64,000 bases of DNA from Trematomus loennbergii (Eukaryota > Chordata > Actinopteri > Perciformes > Nototheniidae), in NCBI GenBank assembly GCA_012861695.1, contig JAAOOA010000540.1, positions 37,501 through 101,500 on the forward strand, given 5' to 3'. Below the pieces are notes generated by a model that saw only the letters and a list, made by a program, of their open reading frames with translations, had not been told where the DNA came from and did no database searches. Both the position numbers and the translations under genes were made by a program. Below are positions 45,706-58,814 of this stretch, one piece after another; within the stretch, counting starts at the first letter, position 1, and each line of letters opens with the position of its first letter.

Positions 45706-47001
45706 GTAGCATGAAGCTGCAGCGCACTCTCAGGACCGCACTCCAGGACCCTATTTTTCGTGACACTGCCACCTAGCGAGCAGGAGACCTGAATATGAAC
45801 GACAACGCAGAGAGTGTGAGTAATGTGAAGTGCTTTTAAAGTTTTATTTGTTTAACATTAATAACAATTCCGGTGTCTTGAAATGAAGTGTGATTAGCTA
45901 ACATTAACTATGATAGTCTTAACAAACATCTGTTAGCTTATGATAGCTTCTAACAGTATTAAAGGCACTAAAAACAATTATTCGTTAGCTATAGCTTTCG
46001 GTAAAAGCATTAGCTTTCGTTAGCATATTTGATTATTTGTTTAATGAAACTGTAGCGTGATTTTGGCAAGCCCAACTAGGTGTCCTACATTAATTGTTGA
46101 TTTAATCACTAATTACAGTAAGAGTGTGAGTAATGTGAATCATGTTGTTTGTTTAAAGTTAACAACTATTCTGGTGTATTCAATTGGACAGCAATACAAG
46201 CAACACGTGCTAAATGTCATCTGTTAGCCTATGATGACTCGCTGCAAAACCAACTGTTAGCCTTTTTGTTTATTTGTTTAATGAAACCGTATGTTATGGT
46301 TATGTTATTTAGCAGAGGCTTTTATCCAAAGTGACTCACAAAAAACATAAAATAACCATAATTAACATTAGAATATCAATACAAATAGTTACATAGTCAG
46401 TTACATTACTTATTACATTTTTAACAGGGTAATTAGTCATCTGTAACCTACTACATTTAAAAAAAGTAAACTTCCCAACTCTGATCATTAATTATAGTCA
46501 GCTAATTAATTAAACTTCAAAGGATGACAAAAGCATGTCAATATGATCTGTCTGTCCGCTACATTAAATCAGCAGTAGCCTAAGTTCTGTCTTCAGTGTA
46601 AATGCTTCTTTAATAGTCATTGTATTACTATTTGAATTCATTGTAAATAATCTTAACTGTGCTGACTGCCTGTTTACTGTTTATCAGACAGTCTCATAAT
46701 TCTGACATGTTTTGCAATATTGCATGAGGTGTTTTAGTCAGTTATTATTATTCTCATGGAGCGTTTTGAAATACAAGGGTATGAAAGCCCTTAACAATAT
46801 GTGTGTTTTAATTTCAGTAACACTTTATTTTGAGGGTCACTTGTAGATTATCTACAATCTCTCAACAAACTCAGTAGCATGTCAATAGAACATCTGTTAG
46901 TTATATTAGGTTAACCATCTACAGATCAGTAGACCATCAGTAACAAGAGCTGTAAGACTCTGGATGGCAATATCTGTTGAGATTATTAATGCATATCAAT
47001 T
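45706..47001. other. Spacer with diverged direct duplication
   Basis: GAGAGTGTGAGTAATGTGAA at 45810 recurs at 46121 (AAGAGTGTGAGTAATGTGAA), with similar following sequence over about 150 bp, so this is an old duplication. 46300-46500 holds retroposon-tail and AGTAACTT-like debris; 46815-46960 resembles a dispersed fish repeat (AACACTTTATTTTGAGGG). No gene is recognised. Confidence 0.4.
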
Positions 47002-47330
47002 GTGCACCAATGCCTTAGCCTTTCCCTATGCAATACTTTAGATTACATCTTGTTCTTATTGTTTCAAAGGCATGGCCAAAGGTTTGCCTTCTGGACTCTG
47101 GAGGCCAGAAGCTTGCTCGAGGGAACCCTTCAGCCAGTGTTCAGAGTGCCACGACAGAGTGCCAGAATGGATATCTCCCAGGAGAAGGTGGTCAACAGCA
47201 GATTGAAGAATCCACAGTGTGGAAATTGTGCCCAATAAATGTATTCTGCACTGAAATGCCTCTCGGTCAAATTGCATGTTTATCTTTTGCAGCCTGGTGC
47301 ATAAACACACTAACAGTTGTTTTTCAGTAA
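47002..47330 (+). other. Exon-like open frame, unrecognised
   Basis: Overlapping plus-strand frames of 78 and 100 codons follow a TTTCAAAG acceptor-like sequence at about 47069. The sequence is non-repetitive and ends near an AATAAATG signal (47236). I recognise no domain, and the frames conflict. It could be a last exon or a relic of an unknown element. Confidence 0.2.
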
Positions 47331-47888
47331 TCTAGCACCTCTTCAAAGACACATTTGATTTGATTTATTTAGAACGTGTAATACAATAAAAAAATATATA
47401 TAATAAATGTATGTCTACATACAATATACATTTACAATTATAAATAGATGATATCATTATTACTACAATATATATATATTTACGTTGTATGTCAAATTTG
47501 ATAAGACAAATATAAAGCGTCCCAACATGTTTGAATTACATTGCAAGAAAATAAAAGGTGTTCTAATGTTTCAAAGTCTAAATCACAAAAGGAGCAGATG
47601 TTTAAATCTAAACTGAATCTTTGGTGTAAGAAATTATTGCAAGAGTTCAATCATGATTTAAAATGTTCTTCTTTAGCTTCTGGTGGAAAGGAGAGGTAAT
47701 TGGTTCTTATCTTTATAAGAGAAGTGTTTGAATACTTTAGAAAGTCTTATCTGTGAAGGAAAGCAATTGAAGTGAGGGCAGTTCTTAATAATTATTACAT
47801 GTATGATCTAAAGAACTGAATCCGTTTCTAAGGAAGGACTTGTGGAATAACCACAGAATACAGAAGCCTTTAATTCAAACCATCCTTG

Positions 47889-49466
<1,578 letters not shown>

Positions 49467-50021
49467 CTTTAATAACTCTCATACTGCCTGTCAGTACACA
49501 CTCAGTGATATCTCCTAATCAATGCATCATGTGATAATAGATCATTATTGATCCACCAAATGAGAGACTGATCAGATTCCTCTCTCCATCCAGTCCTTGT
49601 GAAATAATGATGTTCTCTTCATTAGAATATATCTATTGATCCACATTGGAGTAGTGTGTGGTGTAAAGTTATGTTTCTATATGAGGTTCCAGTGTAGGAG
49701 GGCTTGCTGATGAAGAGCAGATCACTTGAATGGCAATTTGGACATTTCAAAGTCGCATCTTAAAAAACATCTATCTATAATCTATCTCTCAGGGCTCTTA
49801 TTTTGAAGGGCTTCCTGTTAGCTGTTTACTTTCACTTTGTCCTCGCGGTGTCGCAGCTTCTTCTTCTCTCTAGGTTTGTAACTCTTTGTGACTTTAGAGC
49901 TTTTAGAGACAACTCTTCTGGCCAATCATTGCTCAGAGAATACTTTTAGAGACTCGGAGACAGACTTTAACTTTTTATCATTCTTATTAGTAATTACTCC
50001 GAGAGTAACCCTATTCTGAGG

Positions 50022-50076
<55 letters not shown>

Positions 50077-50884
50077 GTGTGTGTGTGTGTGTGTGGTTAG
50101 GGCTGTGCGATTATGGCAAAAATCATAATCACGATTATTTTTGGTCAATAATTGATATCACGATTATTAAATACGATTATTCATTGACTTTGAAAACATC
50201 CTTTATTGAACCTTAAAATAAATACAAATAATAATTTGAACAGTATCTTATAACTGTTGATTACCCTGAACGTATAATTCAACTGAAAAACTTTAAATAA
50301 ATAATATCAAAATAATAAATACCAATAAACAAGATCAACAAATATTTTGGAGCGCACTTCCAAAGCTACTAAACATATATAAATATGATAAATACAAATA
50401 AATTAGACCAAAATAAATTAGATCAAATATGTTGCAGTGCACTGTCACAACCTAGCAAAGCTAAATAATTGTTTTATTCGATTATGTTGTTTTCGTAATT
50501 GTGGCAGGCCAAAATTGTAATTGCGATTAAAATACGATTAATTGCACAGCCCTAGTGTGTGTGTCTGTTTCCGTGCGTGTGTGTGGTTGAGCGTGTGTGT
50601 GTGGGTTGAGTGTGTGTGTGTGGTTGAGTGTGTGTGTGTGGTTGAGCGTGTGTGGTGTGGTTGTGTGTGTGTGTGTGTTGAGTGTGTGTGGTTGTGTGTG
50701 TGTGTGTGTGGTTGAGTGTGTGTGTGTGTGTGGTTGAGTGTGTGTGTGTTCTCCGCCATTTTAACTGAAGTTTGACAAGTGTCACTGTCACTGTCACTAC
50801 CCGATCCGTCCACCTGCCCGATCGGTACTGCGCATGTGCGAGATGGTCCGCCATATTGCACAACTCCATACGGCAACCCAACTA

Positions 50885-50890
<6 letters not shown>
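49467..50890. repeat. Segmental duplication, unit 2
   Basis: Colinear with unit 1 to about 50880, where TAGGACAC runs into a (CA)n tract. The second (GT)n tract here has become a GTTGAGTGTGTG-type array (50575-50750), and a CACTGT triplication lies at about 50783. Confidence 0.85.
50098..50554. mobile_element. hAT MITE in (GT)n, copy 2 (457 bp)
   Basis: Same ends and body as copy 1. It was duplicated with its flanks rather than independently inserted. Confidence 0.85.
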
Positions 50891-50917
<27 letters not shown>

Positions 50918-51284
50918 ATATATTTATTGTTGTGCCTTTTTATTTGCTCGTATTATGATGGGATATGGTTTAATTTAGTAAATGGTTGTGCGTTGTGTGT
51001 GAAAAATGTATATATCTAAAAAGTGTGTTGGTGTATGATCACATTTGTATATGAAAATGTCTGAAGTTAATAATACATTCTCAGTGTTCAAGTCAATCAC
51101 TGACGATGCTTACGATATCATAAAATGATAAAGCTGGTAAAGACCTTTCAAATTGAGCAATAATAGTCATATAAGAAAAGTACTGATCTAATAACAGAGA
51201 TTTGTTATTGAATCAACTTTTTGTAATTTTATTTCATTTTAAATAAAATGAAAGACATTCACAGTTAATGTAATTAGATATACA
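50891..51284. other. AT-rich spacer
   Basis: Non-repetitive after the short (CA)n tract at 50886-50914; nothing recognisable. Confidence 0.35.
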
Positions 51285-51500
51285 TTATTAATGCCATACA
51301 TTTTTGCATAAATATTTATTCAGTATGATAGCTGTCTAACAGAAGTTAAATCCATTTCTCACTTATTCTGACAATGTACTTAACCCCAAATAAAAGAACC
51401 CAATAAAAATAGTTGTTAAATAATAGTGAAGTCACGTTGTAATAACAATAACTCATCTCTCTCGTTTTTTTTAGTTTTTTGTGCTTTGCCAAAAGCCACT

Positions 51501-52471
51501 AGCCTCGTCTCAATACCCCTCCTCGACTCCTCCTTTCCCTCACTCGCGTCCCTTCCTTGCGTCTTAGCTCCGCCTCCGTAAGATGCGAGCGAGAGACACG
51601 AGGAGGTGACGCGAGGACAGAGGAGTCCTCAGGTATTAATTGGGATGTCCTCGTTCACTCAAACGTCACTCTTAAACGACGTCTGTTAATGATGACATGT
51701 GCACAGCTGTATCCCCTCTCATCGGGTTTAACTGAATAACCCCTTAGAACCGGCCCATTTGTTGTTAAATATGTATTTAAATTATGAATCTTTCTCTTGT
51801 TAGTCAAGGAATTCAATGTATGATGGTTGGTCCTGCTTTTGTGTTCCGTTTTGGTGTAAAATGTACATTTCAATAAAATTATAATTATAATAATGTGAAA
51901 GCCTTTACTCTGAACATGTGTGTCCTGTAGATCCCTACATTCACCAGAAACACACATTCAGGACTGTGCATTTTAAATAATTTAACTACTCAATATTTTA
52001 ACACAAAACAAAACAAATAATTGTTATTTATCAAAATCTAGCCATTCATGAAATAGCTTTCTTAATAGCTATGTTTTAGTGACGTTCAAAATCTTTAAAC
52101 ATGACTTAAATTGTTAGTATAACCTTAAGAAATGAACTGCACATAATAATTCCCACGGAGCTGTGAGCACTTAGACATTTATGTGACGCTTTTCCACTCA
52201 TTCTTCCAGTTCTCCGTTTTCCTCTCTTGAAATCGACCAGCTGTGAAGGTGGGGGCGATACGCGAGTAGTGAAACACTCCTGCGTTGTCTGCCCTCGAGT
52301 ATCCTCCCTTTCGTCTCCTCCCGCACCCCTCCTCCCTCACCCCTTCTCTACTCCTCCGTGTGCATTTCAGCTATTGGGACGTCCTTCAACATGGCGTGTC
52401 TTGATCGATTTCCGGGTCAAGTCCCGGAGGAGGGGAAGAGAGGAGTCGAGGAGGGGTATTGAGACGAGCCT
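51501..52471. mobile_element. 971-bp element with 3-bp target duplication
   Basis: Ends AGCCTCGTCTCAATACCCC and its inverse, extending as inverted repeats through CCTCGACTCCTC. ACT is duplicated at 51498-51500 and 52472-52474, and the uninterrupted sequence is visible in the right arm of the palindrome. Non-coding. The TCTCAAT word near the end is shared with the 392-bp MITE. Confidence 0.87.
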
Positions 52472-52582
52472 ACTGTGTCAAGTGTCCTAGTTGGGTTGCC
52501 GTACGGAGTTGTGCAATATGGCGGACCATCTCGCACATGCGCAGTACCGATCGGGCAGGTGGACGGATCGGGTAGTGACAGT

Positions 52583-52974
52583 GGGTGTTTCTCAATCGCG
52601 AGTACGCTTGCTTGGTAGCACATGTCTGCCGAGCATCTTGCTTCAGAAGCGAGTCAAGAATATTTCCTGGCATTCGGAAAACAAAGTGTGGAACACACTA
52701 GCAAGTATGCAGGTGTGCGTCATATGAGAGGCCCCCGCCTTACATCTTCCACCACAGATTTGGGGAAATTGGTCCGTGCGCAAAGCATTGTGGGATTTTA
52801 AGGCCGCGAAGTCTACACATGTGCACACTCGATATTTCTCCAAACGGAGTACGCCGGGCTCGGTAGATTTCCAAGTATGCTGGAGATTGGAACAGTACTT
52901 CGGCGGCACTCGATGACGTAGTATGCTTGAAATAGTGGCTCGGAAGCAGCTTTACTCGCGATTGAGAAACACCC
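52583..52974. mobile_element. 392-bp MITE, copy 2
   Basis: Inverse orientation to 13244-13635. Ends GGGTGTTTCTCAATCGCGAG and the inverse; AGT is duplicated at 52580-52582 and 52975-52977. It lies exactly at the centre of the palindrome. Confidence 0.9.
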
Positions 52975-53258
52975 AGTCACTACCCGATCGGTCCACCTGC
53001 CCGATCGGTACTGCGCATGTGCGATGGTCCGGTATACGGCAACTCTACTAGGACATTTGACACAGTGGCTTTTGGCAAGGCAGAAAAAGAACCGAGAGAG
53101 ATTATTGTTATTACAACGTGACTTCACTATTATTTAACAACTCTTTTTATTGGGTTCTTTTATTTGGGGTTAAGTACATTGTCAGAATAAGTGAGACATG
53201 GATTTCACTTCTGTTAGACAGCTATCATACTGAATAAATATTTACTCTGAAACGGTGG

Positions 53259-53712
53259 CGCGCTTTACACTAGTTGCGCCGCATTTGCGCTTCAGATGAG
53301 GCCCTCCCCCACGCAGTCAGCGTGATCTGCGTGTAGGGTGGGGCGGCCCTGTGTGTGTGTGTCCGTCCGTTTATCTCCGTTTGCGCGGAGGGTCCGCCAC
53401 GTTAAAGGTGGGGGTAGGTAATTCACTTCAGATACACTTTTTGTTATATTCCATGGAATGCTCTTAACATCCCGATAGCAATGAATATATAAATGCTTTG
53501 ACAATAAATCCATAAAAAATGTCATCTGTGGAAGCTGTAGTACTGTAAAAGCACGACCAATCATTTTAGCCGCCCGGCTAAAATAACTGGATGGCCTACT
53601 TGCCTGTCGCCTTCCATCTGTGCACAAACTTATCTCGTGCCCTCATTGGTCATGTGCGCGTTCGTGTGTTTGGAGGAGGGACTCTTGTAAGGAAGTCTGT
53701 GGTTTGGGATTG
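53259..53712. repeat. Dispersed fish repeat
   Basis: TTTGCGCGGAGGGTCCGCCA near 53380-53400 recurs inverted at about 62405-62425. The part from GTTAAAGGTGGGGGTAGGTA to GGTCATGTGCGCG looks like a well-conserved teleost repeat I recognise but cannot name. No gene; the minus-strand frame here is a by-product. Confidence 0.5.
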
Positions 53713-53872
53713 TGCCGCGGTGTCGCAGCTTCTGCTTCTCTCTCAAGGTTTTTAACTCTTTGTGGCTTTTAGAGACTCGGAGACAGACTTTAGCTTATTA
53801 TCATTCTTATTATTCCTCCGAGAATAAGGGTTAAGAGAATAACTCGCTTCCTTACTAACTCCTTACTGCTGT

Positions 53873-53907
<35 letters not shown>

Positions 53908-54860
53908 TGTGTCTGTGTGTTAGGGCTGTGCGATTATGGCAAAATCATAATCACGATTATTTGGGTCAATAATTGATATCACGATTATTAAATACGATTA
54001 TTCATTGAATATGAAAACATCCATTTATTGAACTTTAAAACAATACAGTATCTTATAACTGTTGATTACCCTGAACGTATAATTCGACTGAAAAACTTTA
54101 AATAAATAATATCAAAATAATAAATACCAATAAACAAGATCAACAAATATTTTGGAGCGCACTTCCAAAAGCTACTAATCATATATAAATATGATAAATA
54201 CAATAAATTAGACCAAAAATAAATGAGATCAAATATGTTGCAGTGCCTGTAACAACCAAGCAAAGCTAAATAATTGTTTTTATTAGTTATGTTGTTTTCG
54301 TAATTGTGGCAGGCCAAAATTGTAATTGCGATTAAAATACGATTAATTGCACAGCCCTAGTTGTGTGTGTCTGTTTTCCGTGTGTGTGGTGTGTGTGCGT
54401 GTGGTTGTGTGTGTGTGTGGTTGAGCGTGTGCGTGTGGTTGTTGTGTGTGTGTGTGGTTGAGCGTGTGCGTGTGGTTGTGTTGTGTGTGTGTGTGTGTGT
54501 GTGGTTGAGTGTGTGTGTGTTCTCTGCCATTTTAACTGAAGTTTGACAAGTGTCACTACCCGATCGGTCCACCTGCCCGATCTGTACTGCGCATGTGCGA
54601 GATGGTCCGGCATACGGCAACTCTACTAGGACACTTGACACAGTGGCTTTTGGCAAGCAGAAAAAGAACCAGAGAGATTATTGTTATTACAAACGTGCTT
54701 CACTATTATTTAACAACTCTTTTACTGGTTCTTTTATTTGGGGTTAAGTACATTGTCAGAATAGTGAGACATGGATTAACTTCTGTTAGACAGCTATCAT
54801 ACTGAATACATATTTACTGTGAATGTATGCAAAAATGTATGGCATATACTGGCACATGAC
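53713..54860. repeat. Segmental duplication, partial third copy
   Basis: Starts at CGCGGTGTCGCAGCTTCTGC, lacking the L1 part, and continues through a (GT)n tract (53875-53906), a hAT MITE, a GTTGAGCGTGTG array (54362-54520) and the CACTACCCGATCGGTCC segment. Divergence from units 1 and 2 is greater, so it is an older copy. Confidence 0.82.
53921..54359. mobile_element. hAT MITE in (GT)n, copy 3 (439 bp)
   Basis: Ends TAGGGCTGTGCGATTATGGC and GCACAGCCCTA; body as in copies 1 and 2 with small deletions. Confidence 0.85.
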
Positions 54861-54959
54861 AAGCATAGTATTAAAAGAAAGGAAATATAAAGAAGATCGT
54901 TTACAATAATATATACATGTGGAAATATAACATTAGTAATTAGAAAACATAATGTGAAA

Positions 54960-55320
54960 ATAATATAATAATAATAATGGGTTCCATTTATAAAGCACTT
55001 CATATTCGAATTCAATCCCGAAGTGCTACAGGCAGTGAGCAGGAACAGTATAAATAGACATGACACACACGGTAGAATTAATAAAAGCAATAAAAAATAA
55101 ATAAATAAAATAAAGATAAAAGGATGGTAAAGGGGTCTAGGCAAGGCTCTTTTGAAAAGATGGGTTTTGAGGCCTTTTTTAAAAGCCTCCACGCTCTGTG
55201 GTGCTCTCATGTGGTCGGGGAGAGCTTCCACAGACTGGGGGCAGCCGAGCAGAAGGCCCGGTCTCCCATGGTACGGAGCTTAGTCCTGGGGGGTTTGAGC
55301 AGGTAGGAGTTGCTGGAGCG
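54960..55320 (-). mobile_element. L2-type LINE, 3' end
   Basis: The minus strand reads PRTKLRTMGDRAFCSAAPSL, then, after a frameshift, ALPDHMRAPQSVEAFKKGLK and THLFKRAL. These are the C-terminal blocks of L2/CR1 ORF2. The 3' tail is GAAGTGCTTTATAAATGG with ATTATTATT at 54962-54980. 5'-truncated. Confidence 0.8.
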
Positions 55321-55679
55321 GGTATAAAATAGCGGAATAAATAAAGAGAAAGTTCCTCTTTGAGTCACCAGAGGGCGACAGATCACTCAGCCTCATTCAC
55401 AGGACACTGTTTACTAAAGAACATTTACAAAAGAGTAAAGGAGCATGAAATAAAATACATATTATTAAAATAAATAATATTAAATACTTTTGTAAACAGA
55501 ATCGTGTAAACATATCAGGAAATAAAACTAGATTAACACAACAAATCTAATGTAAATCTAATATAAATAATATATGAAGCGGAATACAATTATAAATACA
55601 AGGGTAATATAAGCAAGTGAATGTTTAAATATATAAGACATACATTTAAAATTAATAAATGTAGAGATTTTATTTTCAG
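55321..55679. other. AT-rich spacer, possibly intronic
   Basis: No repeat or gene. It ends with TTTTATTTTCAG, an acceptor-like sequence before the exon candidate. Confidence 0.4.
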
Positions 55680-55889
55680 AGTCCAATAGAAGTGAAGCGT
55701 GATCCCAAGAAAGGCAAAGAGGAAGCAACAGGAAGTGGTTTCAACGACATGGACCTGGAACCTGGACCTGGACCTCGAACCTGAACCTGGACCTGACCTG
55801 GACCTGGAACCTGGACCTGGACCTGGACCTGGACCTGAGTCCTCTAAGAGTGACCGCCCAATGGAGCCTCAATCTGCTGATGGGGGGTA
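55680..55889 (+). pseudogene. Exon-like remnant, possibly NLR-C N-terminal exon
   Basis: It follows TTTTATTTTCAG and is followed by GTAAGA at 55889-55894. Frames give SPIEVKRDPKKGKEEATGSG, a run of EPGP-type repeats encoded by a (GGACCT)n hexamer, and PESSKSDRPMEPQSADGG. S-x-KSD-x-x-M...P is a pattern I know from the short N-terminal exons of fish NLR-C genes. The hexamer tract changes frame, so the exon is broken or mis-sequenced. Its partner may be 60845-60931. Confidence 0.4.
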
Positions 55890-55945
55890 AGACTAAAACG
55901 GACTAAAAGCCGTTTGATATAAGTCAGTTGTTGTCGTGTTAAAGC

Positions 55946-56658
55946 TTCTGTGTAACCTTCAGGAAGTCCAAAGGTCAAAGGTTTGATTTGTCATATCACA
56001 GATACAGTGAAGTAGTGCAATGGAAACAGGGTCACAGATTCCTCCAACAATACAACAGAATATATAGACATATATATATATATATGTCTATATATGTCTA
56101 TATATATAATATATATATATAATATATATATATATATATAATATATAATATATAGACATATATATAATATATATATTATATATATATATATATATGTTTT
56201 ATATCTCTTATATATATATATATATATATATATTTATAGAGATATATATGTCTATTAGGAGTGTTGAAAATAATCGTTTCTACGATGCATTGCGATGCGG
56301 ACGTGGACGATTCGGTATCGATGCAGTGACGGATGATAATCGATTATAGCGTAGTAACGTTGCTTCCTGATTTTCCGGCCGCGGGTTTACTATAACGTTT
56401 TTCTTTCTGTCACTTTAATATAAAATTCGGTATTCTGTGTAACCTTCAGGAAGTCCAAAGGTCAAAGGTTTGATTTGTCATATACACAGATACAGTGAAG
56501 TAGTGCAATGGAAACAGGGTCACAGATTCCTCCAACAATACAACAGAAATATATAGACATATATATATATATATGTCTATATATGTCTATATATATATAT
56601 ATATAATATATATATATATATATTATATATATATATATATAATATATAATATATAGAC

Positions 56659-56716
<58 letters not shown>

Positions 56717-56726
56717 TTATATCTCT

Positions 56727-56757
<31 letters not shown>

Positions 56758-56935
56758 AGAGATATATATGTCTATTAGGAGTGTTGAAATAATCGTTTCT
56801 ACGATGCATTGCGATGCGGACGTGGACGATTCGGTATCGATGCAGTGACGGATGATAATCGATTATAGCGTAGTAACGTTGCTTCCTGATTTTCCGGCCG
56901 CGGGTTTACTATAACGTTTTTCTTTCTGTCACTTT
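55946..56935. repeat. Tandem duplication of about 485 bp
   Basis: TTCTGTGTAACCTTCAGGAA starts unit 1 (about 55946) and unit 2 (about 56431). Each unit holds a LINE scrap (TTTGATTTGTCATATCACAG, GTGAAGTAGTGCAATGG), an (AT)n tract with ATATGTCTAT words, and the first about 165 bp of a hAT. The breakpoint falls within the hAT near CGGTATTC, with a few bases of microhomology. Confidence 0.9.
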
Positions 56936-57945
56936 AATATCAAATCGGTCGGTGACGCAGAGATCAGGGAACAGACGTGACAGCGGCACAGCGGCACCAA
57001 ACACGGAGCAGTCTGCTTTATCCACCAACACAAGAACACCAGTCCAGAACCAACAGCAGAAGGACCCGCTCTGAATCACTCCGTGTCGCTGCGGCTCAGA
57101 GACACAGGGATTTATGTTTTTCAAAATAATCGCGTTACAATCATGTCAGGTTTTTGGTGGATTTAATTAAGTCTTGGATTGCAGAGTATGAATGTCCTCT
57201 AGCAATCTTCAGACGATATATACGTGTGTAAAGTTTGTGAAGGCAGGAGGAAAGCTTCCGCGATCACCGTCTCCTCTCCATTCCTCCAAACCCCGCCCCT
57301 CCCTGAAAATAATGAGTGACAGGCTGATAGTAACCTGATAGAAACTTTATTATTCACTTAATCACTGATTGAGATATAATGAAGCTAACTTAATCTCATA
57401 CATTCATGGGATTTATGTAACAGTAAGACATATAATGTAAGTGTGCACCCACATGCAGTATTTTTGTTTGTATATGCTATTGTAAATACTCCTGTTGTCT
57501 GCTGTGTTCAGACTCAAGTCCTGTGTGTGATGCCACATTCAGGACATTCAGTGTCCTTCTTTAACAGAAGACCGTTGCTAGACGCTGCAGCTAGACTGCA
57601 GAAGCATTAGTTTTTTGTTTTTGAGGATGGAACAACTTCACACACAGATATAGGGAGGCTAGACATATACAATTAATTAATTTTGGTTTATAAATGAATG
57701 TCAAGACATTTATTTATTGATTTCTGAAGCACTTTCTAAATAATAAAAGAGAGTTCATATGTATTTACTGCATGTATGCATTGATGAAAAATAAGCCATG
57801 ATGTGCAGTAATATAGAAAATTGAGGATGCAACGCATTGGTATGAATCGTGATGCATCGTGATGCATCGGGATATCGAATTGAATCGAATCGTTGACAGG
57901 ATAATCGTAATCGAATCGTGAGACCAGTGAAGATGCACAGCCCTA
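56776..57945. mobile_element. hAT element (1.17 kb)
   Basis: Ends TAGGAGTGTTGAAATAATCG and GATGCACAGCCCTA, with ATGTCTAT duplicated at 56768-56775 and 57946-57953. A partial copy of its left end (from 56256) precedes it because of the tandem duplication. No intact transposase frame. Confidence 0.88.
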
Positions 57946-57974
57946 ATGTCTATATATATAAATGTATATGATAT

Positions 57975-58070
57975 AAAACGATTAAACAATACAAATTGTG
58001 TAAGCTCAGGTGTTTAATAGTCTCATGGCCTGTGGGACTGTCCCTGAGTCTGGTGGTGTTAGACACCTGA
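57975..58070 (-). mobile_element. LINE fragment, middle piece
   Basis: AAGCTCAGGTGTTTAATAGT with CCTGTGGGACTGTCCCTGAG continues the LINE begun near 55970 and resembles 12760-12800. It is cut off by the element at 58071. Confidence 0.55.
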
Positions 58071-58814
58071 GTTGGGTCGAATAGTCCATTTAGCTTAGGA
58101 ACCTTCCTAACGGAGTGAAATGACCCGGAAGTCCCTCAGTGGCAGCCATGATAAGTGCCGTTCGAATTCTCTAAATGAAAGGAAAGGAGATTTCAAACTT
58201 CCTTTATAACCTCCTTTAGCTTAGGAACCACTGGACCTCCCTAACCGAAAGGAGAGGAGAAAATGCTGCCCCACAATGCCTTGCGGCCGCGGCATTTGCC
58301 GTCACACAACAGTCGGCCGTTCACAGAAACAACCGATTATGAACGAGAAATGATATCATGAAAGTTACGGTTCAAAACGTATGTGGTAAGTTGCCAAAGT
58401 GCTTTGTTTTGAACGTTCATCAGTATTATAATCAAAAAGAGAAATATGAACGTTAGTTTTGACTGAAATGATCAAATAAAGTCAACATTTCACAGTCTTT
58501 ACTGAGCTGTGTGGGGTTTGTTCAACTTTTAAAAGATGTTTGAATGGTGATATACACAGTGATAGATGTTAAGGACTAACGTTTATAATAAATACATTTG
58601 TATTGATTTTAAGATCTTTTCATACAATCATACGTATTGGGATCATTTGTATTAATGTGGACCGGAGGGAGAGGGTGACGAGCATAAGTTTCACTTTCCT
58701 TTTTTATTTCAATTCCAACTTTGGTCATGAAGAATATGTTTTCTGTTGTCCCGTTCATAAAGCATAAAACAACAGCATCAGAGCACGGTGCAGAGTCTCT
58801 AGATGAGTTTACAG

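Larger units (their letters stand above)
51285..53258. repeat. Large interrupted palindrome of the duplicated sequence
   Basis: The left arm (51285-51500 plus 52472-52582) is the inverse of the right arm (52975-53258). Both carry TGGCTTTTGGCAAAGC, TACTGCGCATGTGCGA and CACTACCCGATC. A 392-bp MITE occupies the centre and a 971-bp element interrupts the left arm. Confidence 0.8.
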
